Below are positions 8,933 through 18,247 of a stretch of DNA of 64,000 nt, one piece after another. The position numbers were made by a program, and so were the translations under genes. Within the stretch, counting starts at the first letter, position 1; every line of letters begins with the position of its first letter. This stretch comes from Pseudomonadales bacterium (lineage in GTDB: Bacteria > Pseudomonadota > Gammaproteobacteria > Pseudomonadales > Azotimanducaceae): the NCBI GenBank assembly GCA_022822135.1, contig JAJECH010000037.1:1-64000 (forward strand). Direction: 5' to 3'. The notes beneath the pieces were generated by a model. It saw only the letters and a program-made list of their open reading frames with translations. It did not search any database and was not told the DNA's origin.

Positions 8933-10882
8933 ATGCAAAAACGAAATCTCGAAATAGATCGTAGATCGAGTACGTCTTCACAGGTCCGCGCGATCAAGTC
9001 GACGCCGCGCGAACACATCTTACGAGATTTCGTCACGCGTGGTCTGATCGTGTTGTCCCCAGAATCGCTCGGCATTCCATTAACTACGCACGATGAGATC
9101 TTTGAAAAGGAGAGAGTAGCGTTTCGAAACAAGGAACGCATTACAGCTACGACTATCCCTGACATCATGAAAGTCACTGATGCACCTGGGGTTCGGGATG
9201 CCTGCGAATTGTTGATCGGCAAAAACTATGCGATCGTTCCATTTACTCACAACACGCCGTTCATGAGTGGATCTCACGATCAGCATTGGCATAAAGACGA
9301 CAACGGTCCGTACAACATGCGGAAACAACGGCACCACCACGCTGTTCAACTAGAGATGCTCTATTACCCGCAGACGGTTGAAATGGATATGGGGCCGACT
9401 GCGACCGTTCCATATTCGCAGTATTGGACTTTTAACCACGAAGAGAACCACGACAACTTCGCTGGTGCCGACCATTTGGACTTCAACTTTCAATTAGATG
9501 GCATGGAACGCGCACCTATAAGTGGTCCTCGCTCTGACTACGCCCTAGAAGATATCGTCAACCAGACGACGGATCACGATATCCGAATGCGCGATGCTGT
9601 TTTAAATTTAAACTGGCCTCTATGCCAGACCTACGAAGTCGGTCCCCTAAAGGCTGGTAGCGTGGTGCTCTATTCGCACAATCTCCTCCATCGCCGAAAT
9701 CACAGGAGGGACGACTGGCGCACGTGGGAAGAGAATCCGAGATTTATGTGGCGTTTTTGGTTGTATCGTACAACCGAGCCGAATCTAGACGACTCCTTGG
9801 ATTCGTCTTATCTCGAACTTTCCAATCGTGACGATCTGACCGGACAGGGTTTAGATGACGTCACGGAGAACGTGCGTTCACTCTGGCGCTATCAGTACAG
9901 CTGGAGTAAGACTGGAAAAGGTCCGAAACCACAAGCGTCAGACAGCACGGCAGACGAAGATATCTTCCAATTAAGTGAGCAACTTCGATTAACGGGAGAT
10001 ACAAACGAGCCGGATCGTGTCGGAGCAGCCTACCGACTTGCTGAACACGCGAATCGTGCTGACGCCCTCAAGGTCCTTGAGAAGGCACTTCACAGTGATC
10101 GTGAGAACGTTCGTCGAGCAGCGCTTTATGGTTTGATCGCGATAGGGGAGGACGCGACGGAGATGCTTCTTGCGGCGGTTTCGTCAGAAGCGCGCTGGGT
10201 TCGGAAAGCTGCGGCATTTGGTCTTGGATCGGCCAGCACCGGAACGAGCGAAGTGATTCACGCACTTGGGCAACGTCTTCTTGTCGATCCTTCCACCTAT
10301 GTTCGTTCTGTCGCAGCGGACGCTTTGGGTTGCCTTGGCCGTCGCGTGATCGCGCTTGGTCAGAACGATGATGGAGCGATTAGTTTATGCGCTTCGTATC
10401 TCATTCAAAGCCTTGAACGGGAAGTCAATCGGCTGAGCATGGATCGCGCTCAGGGTCGCAGTATCAAAATGGTTCGTCCCAATGATGAATGTGACGTGTG
10501 CGAAGGTATCGGCTTTGACTACGGTCAGGACAGGTACGAGCCAGTACGTTCGGTCGTACGCGAAAACGCGCTTTGGTCTCTGGTCATATTGTGTTCACAT
10601 GGCGCTGAGAAACTTGGAGAAGAATTACTCGAAGTCATTAAGTCTCTGCGCAAGATAATCGCGGAAGACAAAAACGTTTTTAGTGTTGGGTTAGCCATGG
10701 ATTGCTTGCAGCGATTGGCGAGCATCTCGCCACCGAGTACAAGTGTTGCTGTCGCGAAACTCACGGAGTCCCTAGATGCGATTTTTGCGGCGACTCCGAT
10801 TTATTCTCTCGAAGCACTAGTTGCCAGCGGTATGTCGCGGGATGAAGCGCTTTCAAAGTACACGACGGGAGCGTCTTCCTGA
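8933..10882 (+). CDS. PhyH-like dioxygenase fused to HEAT repeats
   Basis: The protein has 649 residues. The N-terminal ~330 look like a PhyH-family Fe(II)/2-oxoglutarate dioxygenase. HWHKDD contains a canonical HxD pair (His120, Asp122), and the distal histidine lies in LYSHNLLHRR (His249 or His253). Residues ~340-470 contain HEAT/PBS-lyase-like helical repeats (RENVRRAALYGLIAIGED, ARWVRKAAAFGLGSA, STYVRSVAADALGCLG), with further helical sequence to the end. A CDVC pair lies before the last segment. HEAT repeats usually mediate protein contacts. The fusion suggests a large or protein-bound substrate, which is not demonstrable here. The ATG at 8933 is the first start, and its Shine-Dalgarno is weak. 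Confidence 0.8.
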   Translation: MQKRNLEIDRRSSTSSQVRAIKSTPREHILRDFVTRGLIVLSPESLGIPLTTHDEIFEKERVAFRNKERITATTIPDIMKVTDAPGVRDACELLIGKNYAIVPFTHNTPFMSGSHDQHWHKDDNGPYNMRKQRHHHAVQLEMLYYPQTVEMDMGPTATVPYSQYWTFNHEENHDNFAGADHLDFNFQLDGMERAPISGPRSDYALEDIVNQTTDHDIRMRDAVLNLNWPLCQTYEVGPLKAGSVVLYSHNLLHRRNHRRDDWRTWEENPRFMWRFWLYRTTEPNLDDSLDSSYLELSNRDDLTGQGLDDVTENVRSLWRYQYSWSKTGKGPKPQASDSTADEDIFQLSEQLRLTGDTNEPDRVGAAYRLAEHANRADALKVLEKALHSDRENVRRAALYGLIAIGEDATEMLLAAVSSEARWVRKAAAFGLGSASTGTSEVIHALGQRLLVDPSTYVRSVAADALGCLGRRVIALGQNDDGAISLCASYLIQSLEREVNRLSMDRAQGRSIKMVRPNDECDVCEGIGFDYGQDRYEPVRSVVRENALWSLVILCSHGAEKLGEELLEVIKSLRKIIAEDKNVFSVGLAMDCLQRLASISPPSTSVAVAKLTESLDAIFAATPIYSLEALVASGMSRDEALSKYTTGASS

Positions 10883-10916
10883 AGTATGCACCGGTTAATT
10901 GCTTCGGACCACTGAT

Positions 10917-12431
10917 ATGAAACGACCTGACATCGTCATTTTCAATCCAGATCAATGGCGTGGCGATGCAATTAGGCATCTCGGACATCCGGCGGTCCAG
11001 ACGCCTGTGCTTGATGAGCTAGTAGCGAACGATGCTGCATCGTTTCGGAACGCGTTCGTGCAAGCGACGGTTTGTACACCGAGTCGATGCTCTTTCATGA
11101 CCGGTTGGTATCCGCACGTTCGTGGGCACCGAACGATGCACCACATGCTAAATCCGAACTACGACGAACCGAACCTATTGAAGGTATTGCGCGACCATGG
11201 GTATTTCGTATGGTGGGGCGGCAAAAATGACATGGTGCCTGGTCAACTAGGGTACGCCGACCATTGCGACGTGAAATTCCAACCCGTTCGCGCGGACTAT
11301 GAACGATGGGGAGTTAATCCCTCCGAAGGCAATCACGGTGGGAATCTTGCGTGGCGCGGTGATCCTAATAGTGATAACTTCTACAGCTTCTTTAAAGGCA
11401 AACTGAGTCGAGCAGATGGTGGGAAATACTTCGACGGCGATTGGGCGATGGTCTATGGCGCTATTGATTTCCTACGGAGCTATGAAGGCGACCAACCTCT
11501 CTGTCTGTTCCTGCCTATCGGATACCCGCACCCACCTTATTGTGTCGAAGAGCCTTGGTATTCAATTACTGATCGTTCTGCGATTCCTGCAAGATTCGAA
11601 TATACGGATTGGGACGATAAACCGTCGCTTCTTCGTGGTATTCGGGATGGTCAAGGTCTGACTGGATGGTCCGAAGAGCGATGGCGTGAACTACGTGCAA
11701 CATACTACGGCATGTGCTCGCGGGTGGATCATCAGTTAGGGTTGCTGATTGATGCATTAAAAACAAGCCAGCGTTACGAACGTACAGCGTTGTTCTTGTT
11801 TTCCGATCACGGTGACTTTACTGGGGACTACGGCCTAGTCGAGAAGACACAAAACACGTTTCAAGACTGTCTTTCTCGTGTCCCATTTGTCTTTAAACCA
11901 CCCAAGAGTCTCCAAATACAAACCGGGATTTATGACCAGCTGATCGAGCTTGTGGATTTTCCTGCAACGGTTTATGACCTTGCGGAGATCGAGTGTGGTT
12001 ATTGGCACTTCGGAATGTCACTACTTCCGCTGTTACAAGGTCGTGTGAACTCCCATCGGCCCGCCGTGTTCACTGAGGGAGGTCGGTTGCAGGGCGAGGT
12101 CCAAGCCAGCGAGCGTGAGAGCATGTCTTCCAATACGCCGCTTGGACTTTACTCACCGCGAGTGTCGCTTCAGGTTGAGGAGTCGTCGCAATTGAAGCAC
12201 ACCAAAGCCACCATGTGCAGAACCACGGACTTTAAGTACGTGCTACGCGCCTATGAACTCGATGAGTTTTACGACTTGCGAAACGATCCAGATGAAACGT
12301 CTAACGAGATTGACAATCCTTCCTATGCAAACGAAGTCTTGGCACACCGAGAACTGATGCTTGAGTGGTATATGCGAACCTGCGACGTTGTACCACTTCA
12401 GACGGATCAGCGCAATTTCGCTCGCGTCTGA
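10917..12431 (+). CDS. type I sulfatase
   Basis: The protein has 504 residues from ATG 10917. A TTG 18 nt upstream would add only six residues. The formylglycine signature CTPSR begins at Cys53, so a formylglycine-generating enzyme would be needed for maturation. An N-terminal NPDQWRGD metal-site segment, FSDHGDFTGDYGL (Asp/His metal ligands) and a late ELDEFYDLRNDPDETSNE motif complete the fold. It hydrolyses sulfate esters. No signal peptide is apparent, so it is probably cytoplasmic. It follows the PhyH-HEAT gene by 34 nt and is probably co-transcribed. A second, broken sulfatase lies at 987-1621. Confidence 0.93.
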   Translation: MKRPDIVIFNPDQWRGDAIRHLGHPAVQTPVLDELVANDAASFRNAFVQATVCTPSRCSFMTGWYPHVRGHRTMHHMLNPNYDEPNLLKVLRDHGYFVWWGGKNDMVPGQLGYADHCDVKFQPVRADYERWGVNPSEGNHGGNLAWRGDPNSDNFYSFFKGKLSRADGGKYFDGDWAMVYGAIDFLRSYEGDQPLCLFLPIGYPHPPYCVEEPWYSITDRSAIPARFEYTDWDDKPSLLRGIRDGQGLTGWSEERWRELRATYYGMCSRVDHQLGLLIDALKTSQRYERTALFLFSDHGDFTGDYGLVEKTQNTFQDCLSRVPFVFKPPKSLQIQTGIYDQLIELVDFPATVYDLAEIECGYWHFGMSLLPLLQGRVNSHRPAVFTEGGRLQGEVQASERESMSSNTPLGLYSPRVSLQVEESSQLKHTKATMCRTTDFKYVLRAYELDEFYDLRNDPDETSNEIDNPSYANEVLAHRELMLEWYMRTCDVVPLQTDQRNFARV

Positions 12432-12504
12432 TAGAGCGCTAAAAAACATTAGTTTCGATTACCTGCATATAAAGCGTCGCGTACTACTGCGAGCTGGGTA
12501 GAGT

Positions 12505-12525
12505 ACAGGCAGAGTCAATGCCTGT
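12505..12525. promoter_or_regulatory. perfect 7-bp stem-loop in metY leader
   Basis: ACAGGCA and TGCCTGT arms enclose a 7-nt loop about 85 nt before the metY start. No T run follows, so it is not a simple terminator. I could not match it to any SAM riboswitch consensus I know. It may be a regulatory hairpin or chance. Confidence 0.3.
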
Positions 12526-12610
12526 CACCGATCCTTCTGTAGGTCGTTCTCTATCATTCCCGCCGCTTTGACCATCTGTCAGAGCGTTTGTTTTATTAGG
12601 AGCGCTTCTT

Positions 12611-13882
12611 TTGAAAGACGAAACGATTGCGATTCATGGTGGATACGAGTCGGAGACAACGACCCATGCCGTCGCCGTGCCTATTTACCAAACGGTCGCG
12701 TACGAATTTGACGATGCACAACACGGTGCAGACCTCTTTAACTTAGCGGTTCCCGGGAATATCTACACGCGCATCATGAATCCGACGCAGGCGGTACTTG
12801 AAGAGCGTGTAACCGCGTTGGAAAAAGGCGTGGGTTCACTTGTACTGTCCGCCGGTTCAGCAGCAGTCAACTACTCGATTTTGAATCTTGCCGAAGCGGG
12901 GGACAACATCGTCTCAGTACCACAGCTGTATGGTGGTACGTACACCTTGTTCGCGCATATGTTGCCGAAACAAGGGATCGAAGTCCGATTCGCGGAGGGA
13001 GATAGCGCAGAGGATCTCGAAAAGCTGGTGGATGATCGCACTAAAGCGATTTTCTGCGAGAGTATTGGTAATCCAGCAGGAAACATCGTAGATCTTAAGT
13101 CGCTGGCTGACATGGCACATGCTCATGGGATTGCGACAATCGTGGACAACACGGTTGCCACGCCAGTTCTTTTAAAACCGATTGACTACGGTTTTGATAT
13201 TGTCGTTCATTCACTGACAAAATACATGGGCGGTCACGGAAATTCGCTCGGCGGTGTTATTACAGATGGTGGTCAATTTGATTGGGCTGCGAACTCCGAT
13301 CGATACCCAATGTTCACGACCCCGGAACCAAGTTACCATGGTGTCGTCTACACCGAAGCGCTCGGGCCTGCTGCGTATATTGGCCGTGCGAGAACGGTTC
13401 CGTTACGGAATACAGGATCGGCGATTTCACCCTTCAACGCGTTTTTATTGATGCAGGGAATTGAAACGCTGAGTTTGAGGATGGATAAGCACTGCGACAA
13501 TGCGATCGCGGTTGCGAAACACCTGCAAGGTCATCCAAAAGTTGAGTGGGTGAGCTACGCTGGATTGAAAGGCGACCGTTACTACGATCTTGCTCAACGA
13601 TACATGAATGGGCGAGCCTCCGGAATCCTGACGTTTGGTGTAAATGGCGGTTTTGACGCAGGCGTGAAGTTCTACGACGCGTTGACGATGTTCAAGCGGT
13701 TGGTGAATATTGGCGATGCGAAGTCGCTAGCGTGCCATCCGGCGTCAACCACGCACCGACAACTGACTGAGGAAGAACAACGTAGTGTTGGTGTATTACC
13801 TGAGATGATCAGGTTGTCGATCGGCATCGAGCATGTCGAAGACATTCTTGAAGATATAGACCAAGCTTTGGCGGCGGTTTAA
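12611..13882 (+). CDS. metY: O-acetylhomoserine sulfhydrylase (Cys/Met metabolism PLP family)
   Basis: The 423-residue protein begins with TTG, preceded by AGGAG about eight nt upstream. The opening ETIAIHGGYESETTTHAVAVP and the AVPIYQTVAYEF segment are typical of MetY. The PLP lysine is Lys204 in HSLTKYMGGHG. The enzyme makes homocysteine from O-acetylhomoserine and sulfide. It stands alone, with no metX, metA or cysteine genes beside it, and ends at a strong hairpin. The related families MetZ and MetB are less likely by sequence. Confidence 0.92.
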   Translation: MKDETIAIHGGYESETTTHAVAVPIYQTVAYEFDDAQHGADLFNLAVPGNIYTRIMNPTQAVLEERVTALEKGVGSLVLSAGSAAVNYSILNLAEAGDNIVSVPQLYGGTYTLFAHMLPKQGIEVRFAEGDSAEDLEKLVDDRTKAIFCESIGNPAGNIVDLKSLADMAHAHGIATIVDNTVATPVLLKPIDYGFDIVVHSLTKYMGGHGNSLGGVITDGGQFDWAANSDRYPMFTTPEPSYHGVVYTEALGPAAYIGRARTVPLRNTGSAISPFNAFLLMQGIETLSLRMDKHCDNAIAVAKHLQGHPKVEWVSYAGLKGDRYYDLAQRYMNGRASGILTFGVNGGFDAGVKFYDALTMFKRLVNIGDAKSLACHPASTTHRQLTEEEQRSVGVLPEMIRLSIGIEHVEDILEDIDQALAAV

Positions 13883-13894
13883 TCTGGGTTGAGT

Positions 13895-13921
13895 ACCGTC
13901 GGGGCAAATTGCCTCGACGGT
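13895..13921. terminator. hairpin between convergent metY and oxidoreductase
   Basis: ACCGTCGGGGC and GCCTCGACGGT form an 11-bp stem (one G-T pair) around a short AAATT loop, 13 nt after the metY stop. Neither strand has a clear U tract. It may therefore be a bidirectional RNA 3'-end stabiliser or weak terminator rather than a classic intrinsic terminator. Confidence 0.6.
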
Positions 13922-13944
13922 CACAACGTACGTACGAGATTGCG

Positions 13945-14937
13945 TTACGCGAGTTTCACCAACATTTTGCCGGTATTCTGACCGGTAAATAGACCTATCA
14001 AGGCATCGGCTGCGGTTTCGATGCCTTCGTAGACGGTTTCCTCGTAGTGCATCTTGCCGCTACTCAGCCATCCGCGCATGTCGTCAAGGAATTCTTCTTT
14101 ACGATCATTGAAATCCCACACCACGAATCCTTGCATGGTAATGCGTTGATACACCATGTTTGCCAGCGTCGTAACACCGGTTGAAATCGCGCCGAAATTG
14201 TTGTACGCGGAGATCATCCCACATATGGGTATTCGGCCGAATACGTTCATTCGAGGTAATGCAGCATCAAGATGCTCGCCTCCGACGTTATCGAAATAAA
14301 CATCGAGCCCGTTAGGTGCTGCAGCTTTCAGGTTCTTACGTAACACACCTTCGCGATAGTTGATCGCAACATCGAGACCAAGTTTGTCTCGCAGCCAATC
14401 ACACTTTGATTCGGATCCCGCTGAGCCGATCGTGTAGCAACCTTTTAACTTCGCGATCTGTGCTGCAACGGAACCGACCGCTCCTGCGGCGGCTGAAACG
14501 AAAACGTTCTCGCCGTCTTGGAGCTTACCCGTAATCAGTATGCCGCCCCACGCTGTGAACCCGGTTGTACCAAGCACGTGCATATAGAGGGTTTCGGGAA
14601 AGCCGCCCGGATCTAAGTGTTCGAGATCTGATCCGTCCGAAACGTGAAATTCACGCCAACCTGAACCGTGCTGTACAGTGTCCCCTTCTTTAAATCGATC
14701 GTTGCGGGACGCCACGACGGTGCCTAATGCACCACCGGAAATGACCTGATTCACAGGTTGTTGACCGTTTGATAAACGGGGGCGCATGGCAGGATCGACA
14801 GACATCCATCGATTCTGAATGAGAACCTCGCCAGGCGCAGGATCAGCGACCTGAGATTCGACTAAATGGAATTGATCAGCTGTAGGAATGCTGTCTGGAC
14901 GAGCTACAAGGTGTACTTCATGTGAAGTGGTGGGCAT
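13945..14937 (-). CDS. zinc-independent NADP-dependent oxidoreductase (MDR, LTB4DH/CurA-like)
   Basis: The 330-residue protein belongs to the medium-chain dehydrogenase/reductase superfamily without zinc-ligand cysteines. The N-terminal RWMSVDPAMRPRLS segment and the nucleotide-binding motif AAAGAVGSVAAQIAKLKG identify the leukotriene-B4-dehydrogenase/prostaglandin-reductase branch. Such enzymes reduce the C=C bond of alpha,beta-unsaturated carbonyls with NADPH, often as detoxification. The start ATG follows a typical MPTTSHEVHLVARP opening. Confidence 0.93.
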   Translation of the reverse strand: MPTTSHEVHLVARPDSIPTADQFHLVESQVADPAPGEVLIQNRWMSVDPAMRPRLSNGQQPVNQVISGGALGTVVASRNDRFKEGDTVQHGSGWREFHVSDGSDLEHLDPGGFPETLYMHVLGTTGFTAWGGILITGKLQDGENVFVSAAAGAVGSVAAQIAKLKGCYTIGSAGSESKCDWLRDKLGLDVAINYREGVLRKNLKAAAPNGLDVYFDNVGGEHLDAALPRMNVFGRIPICGMISAYNNFGAISTGVTTLANMVYQRITMQGFVVWDFNDRKEEFLDDMRGWLSSGKMHYEETVYEGIETAADALIGLFTGQNTGKMLVKLA

Positions 14938-15011
14938 GGTGTGAGCTACTGCGGAATCGTTGCAGTAGCTTACTCATTGCAGCGCTGCTAGCGACTGTTG
15001 TAGGCAATCTA

Positions 15012-17216
15012 CTACATGCTTAACCTGAATCCGACCTCAAGCATGCGACCTGGCAACGGGACGCGATCCTTAATGACCGAGATGTGATTGCGTTGTTCTT
15101 CGTCCGTCAGATTCTTACCTTTTAGGTATACGGTCACATCTGCTACGTCGCCGAGCCCCGCAAACGTATACTCGATGCGAGTAGACACGTCGAACCACGA
15201 GTCAGTAGGTAGTTCGAGCATCGCCGGATTAGTCACAGCCATGTTCTGCGTAAGTTCTAGGCTTGCGAACAGTGCATCGCGATAGAGATCGAATCCAATG
15301 GTTGCGCGGTCTGATGGGATTTGAGGTAGTCTGTTTACGGAGCTCCTGTCCACCGCTACCTCAATTGAGTCATATTGAAACTTTAGATCCAGTTCTGATG
15401 CATTGTTAAGAGCTACATGGTAGATCGCTGTTCCATCAAATCCGGTGAAAGTTGCGTCTCGATGCAGGTACGTGAAGATTGGTGCACCATGATCGAATTC
15501 ACCTGAGTTAGCGATGTAGATGAAATCCGTAAAGCGCCTGTGATAAGCCGTCAGTGCGAGTTCGAGTTTTCCAGTTTCTTTTGCCGCACCAACGGTAAAT
15601 CCAGTTTGTGACTCATTGCCAAGGTCTGGATTGCCAATCTCAACTGAATTGGTCGCGAGATGGAATCCCCTACTGGCAAGTTCCTCCAACACCGGGGCAC
15701 GACTTGATTGATTCAATTCGGCTTTGAACGACCAATCACGCGATTGGTCCGACAACAATCCAAGCGAAATCGCATAGTCAGAGAAGTTGCGTGAACCGAA
15801 ACTGTTGGAATCCACCTTTTTGGCTTCTAAGCGTGTCCCAAGTTCTACGGTGGATGTCCCAAGGGATCGCTCGTGCAGCCACGAAAATCCAAGGCGTGAC
15901 TCGGACACAGGAAGTACAGGATCTGCAGCAGCGATTACTTCGTAGTCCCGACCCGTAAGGTGTACGCCGACCACTGAGGGGTTATCACGATTGAGTGTCG
16001 CGTCGATTCTGAACTCGTACTCGTCGTTGATAAATGTCGCGTCGACGGGTCCACCGGGTTCTTCGATTTCTTCGTGTTGATACTCACTAATCGCTAAGCG
16101 AACTTGTAACTGGCTGATTGCATCGCTAAATTCCTCGCGCCGAAAATCGAAGTCAAGTCTTTGTTGCTCGAAGTCAATAAATGACCGAGGTGTTTCGTCC
16201 TCTTCATGGTGTTCATCTTCATCTTCGTGATGCTCTTCTTCTTCGTCTTCGTGATGCTCATCTTCATCGTGCTCGTCTTCGTGGTGTTCTTCTTCGGCCC
16301 CGTGTGCGTGCGGAACGGGCACGCCATAGTCACCATAGTTTGATGAGAAGGACACGCCAAAATATCCTAGGTCGTGTACGTAGCTTCCGCCAACTGAGCC
16401 AGCGAATACGTCGAAATAGCTATTTAGTAGTGTGCCACAGATTTCTTCGTGCTCTTCTTCGTGTTCCTCCTCTTCATGATGTTCTTCCTCATCATGATGT
16501 TCTTCTTCTTCGTGGTGTCCCTCTTCTTCCTCGTGTAGGTAAGAGGAATCTGCACAACCAGGTATGTCGTAATCATCCGCCTTGCGGGCATCAAAATCGC
16601 CGTGGAGAATGAAATTGTCGACGTCAAGATCAATACGTCCGGCAAGCGTTTTTCGAGCACCGTTGTCAGAGGTGCTGGCATCCAAACGACCGTCCCAACC
16701 GCCAGAAGGTGCGGCTTTGGGGACGCGGCCAGTATCGACATTCACGATCCCTCCGATCGTCTCACTGCCGTACACCATTGCGCTCGGACCCTTGATGACT
16801 TCAATCAGGTTAGCCATGTGGGGATTTACCGCAACGGGATGGTCGGGTAGTAGCATGCTGAGGTCCATCGTATTGGTGCGGTCAACCATCGTTTTGACTC
16901 GAACCCCACCCAATCCGTGAATCACGGGTCTTCCTACCAATGGTCCGAATGAAGCGTTGCGAATCCCGGCGATTGACTCAAGCGTTTCGCCGATTGAGGC
17001 CCCTACCGCTCTTGCGAGATCATCGCCTGATAGCACGTTGTAACTTTGTGCTACGCCTTCATTCGAGAGCGGGTGCGCGCGCACGACGATCTCTTCCAGA
17101 ACGTCTGACTCGTGACTGCTATGAGCGTGCTCCTCTTCATCTGCTTGCGCGGAGAAAGCAACTAACAATGTCGCGACCGTGCAATACCTAAGGAGTTCCC
17201 GAGTAATTAAGTTCAT
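15012..17216 (-). CDS. TonB-dependent receptor, ZnuD-like, with two His/Glu-rich loops
   Basis: The protein has 734 residues with a signal peptide ending around FSAQA and a His-rich N terminus (EEEHAHSSHESD). The plug has PVIHGLGGVRVKTMVD and IEVIKGPSAMVYGSETIGG, and the C terminus ends in a beta-strand typical of barrels. Residues ~227-258 and ~303-340 are almost wholly His, Glu and Asp. They lie in what should be extracellular loops. ZnuD-type zinc receptors have similar histidine-rich loops. With the Zur box just upstream, this is most likely a zinc (or other divalent metal) outer-membrane importer. No cognate ABC transporter is present in the window. Confidence 0.9.
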   Translation of the reverse strand: MNLITRELLRYCTVATLLVAFSAQADEEEHAHSSHESDVLEEIVVRAHPLSNEGVAQSYNVLSGDDLARAVGASIGETLESIAGIRNASFGPLVGRPVIHGLGGVRVKTMVDRTNTMDLSMLLPDHPVAVNPHMANLIEVIKGPSAMVYGSETIGGIVNVDTGRVPKAAPSGGWDGRLDASTSDNGARKTLAGRIDLDVDNFILHGDFDARKADDYDIPGCADSSYLHEEEEGHHEEEEHHDEEEHHEEEEHEEEHEEICGTLLNSYFDVFAGSVGGSYVHDLGYFGVSFSSNYGDYGVPVPHAHGAEEEHHEDEHDEDEHHEDEEEEHHEDEDEHHEEDETPRSFIDFEQQRLDFDFRREEFSDAISQLQVRLAISEYQHEEIEEPGGPVDATFINDEYEFRIDATLNRDNPSVVGVHLTGRDYEVIAAADPVLPVSESRLGFSWLHERSLGTSTVELGTRLEAKKVDSNSFGSRNFSDYAISLGLLSDQSRDWSFKAELNQSSRAPVLEELASRGFHLATNSVEIGNPDLGNESQTGFTVGAAKETGKLELALTAYHRRFTDFIYIANSGEFDHGAPIFTYLHRDATFTGFDGTAIYHVALNNASELDLKFQYDSIEVAVDRSSVNRLPQIPSDRATIGFDLYRDALFASLELTQNMAVTNPAMLELPTDSWFDVSTRIEYTFAGLGDVADVTVYLKGKNLTDEEQRNHISVIKDRVPLPGRMLEVGFRLSM

Positions 17217-17236
17217 AGGAGAACCGTCGGTATACC

Positions 17237-17260
17237 GAAAATGTTATTGTATAACGTTAC
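17237..17260 (-). promoter_or_regulatory. Zur box overlapping the receptor promoter
   Basis: The minus strand reads GTAACGTTATACAATAACAT then TTTC. Compared with the known gammaproteobacterial Zur palindrome (GTTATA-N-TATAAC core with A/T-rich flanks), I count about three mismatches over 21 aligned positions. It lies 21-44 nt upstream of the receptor start and contains TACAAT, a plausible -10 hexamer. Zinc-bound Zur would therefore block transcription. Basis: motif seen directly; regulator assignment from established knowledge. Confidence 0.75.
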
Positions 17261-17300
17261 AGGAGGATGTTCTGTGCGAGTGCGTTCGTGTTAAAAACCC

Positions 17301-17708
17301 CTAATCGTGCGTCAATTTATAGGTTACGACCGCGATCGCGATTTCGTTTTCTCCTTTGTCAGTGACTGTCACATTTGCTGTACAAATTGTCCCGCCACGA
17401 CGCCGTACCTTTGCTTCAGCCCACAAATCTGTCTCCACCGCGAGTTTTAAGAAATTGACGGTTAGGCCAACGGTGGCGCCTAGTGACTTTGGATTTGCTA
17501 ACGGCGTTGCCCAGAACGCAGCAGTAGCGGCGACATCGATCAGAGCACTGATTGCGCCACCATGAATCCTTCCAATGCCGAGTTTGGTCTGATACGGTAG
17601 TCTTACCGTCACATGATCAGGGCGGGATTCAACAAGCTCAATACCAAGTTCAGCAGCAAAGTTCTCAGTCGCGATGCGTTGTGTATTAGCGAGCGATTCT
17701 TGTGTCAT
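17301..17708 (-). CDS. PaaI-family hotdog thioesterase
   Basis: The 135-residue single hotdog domain has the family motif GRIHGGAISALIDVAATAAFWA, in which the HGG segment lies at the active site. Such proteins hydrolyse acyl-CoA thioesters, commonly aromatic or short-chain. The gene precedes the receptor on the same strand, but the Zur box lies between them, so the receptor has its own promoter. Confidence 0.9.
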   Translation of the reverse strand: MTQESLANTQRIATENFAAELGIELVESRPDHVTVRLPYQTKLGIGRIHGGAISALIDVAATAAFWATPLANPKSLGATVGLTVNFLKLAVETDLWAEAKVRRRGGTICTANVTVTDKGENEIAIAVVTYKLTHD

Positions 17709-17836
17709 CGAGTGACATTGACTAAAACCTTGATTCTACGAAGGTGTTTGAGTGAGATCGTCCGCAAGTGGTGTTGCTAAACTCTGCGCTGGACTACTTG
17801 CAACAATTGGCGATGTTGGAAGTTGGTAGGGGATTT

Positions 17837-18247
17837 ATGAACCGTTCGATTAGGGTTTCCGTCGTAGTCGTCGCGCTGGTATTGTGTAGCTTGTCGATAT
17901 CTGAGGAAGAGAATCAGAGCTCGCAACCGATACGAGTCGATGCCATGTTTGCGCTGATGTCAAATCAGATCGTCGATGTAGTATGCGACGCGCCTGAGTT
18001 CCGAGCGTGTTTTGACGTGCCATACGCTGAGTGTTCACGAGAGTTGCGAAAGATGCTCGCGAACTGCCGCGCGGATATGAGTGATGAGTTGCCCGAGTTG
18101 GTACGTTCGGATGAAGCCGACCCGATCATCGAAAAAGCCTATGCTTGCGTGATCCCGAAGTGGGATAAACTCATCATGAACAGACGCACCGAAACGGAAG
18201 AGTGCCGTCGCGCGGAGCAGCAGGCTGAAACCGGAGAAGAGAGTTGA
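17837..18247 (+). CDS. small exported cysteine-containing protein, function unknown
   Basis: The chosen ATG at 17837 has GGGGA a few bases upstream and yields 136 residues opening with a clear signal sequence (RVSVVVVALVLCSLSIS). An upstream ATG at 17768 would place the signal internally. The mature part has several cysteines (VVCDAPEFRACF, YAECSRELRKMLANCRAD, YACVIPKWD), which suggests a disulfide-bonded periplasmic helical protein. I do not recognise a family. Its stop overlaps the next gene's TTG start. Confidence 0.7.
   Translation: MNRSIRVSVVVVALVLCSLSISEEENQSSQPIRVDAMFALMSNQIVDVVCDAPEFRACFDVPYAECSRELRKMLANCRADMSDELPELVRSDEADPIIEKAYACVIPKWDKLIMNRRTETEECRRAEQQAETGEES

Noticed and set aside
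12432-12610. Possible SAM-type riboswitch before metY
   Set aside because: Apart from one simple hairpin, I could not find the conserved core of SAM-I, SAM-II or SAM/SAH riboswitches.
16181-16741. Several open frames opposite the His/Glu-rich part of the TonB receptor
   Set aside because: Low-complexity GAA/GAG/CAT repeats avoid stops in other frames; the products are Arg/Leu or Lys/Thr repeats with no family character.
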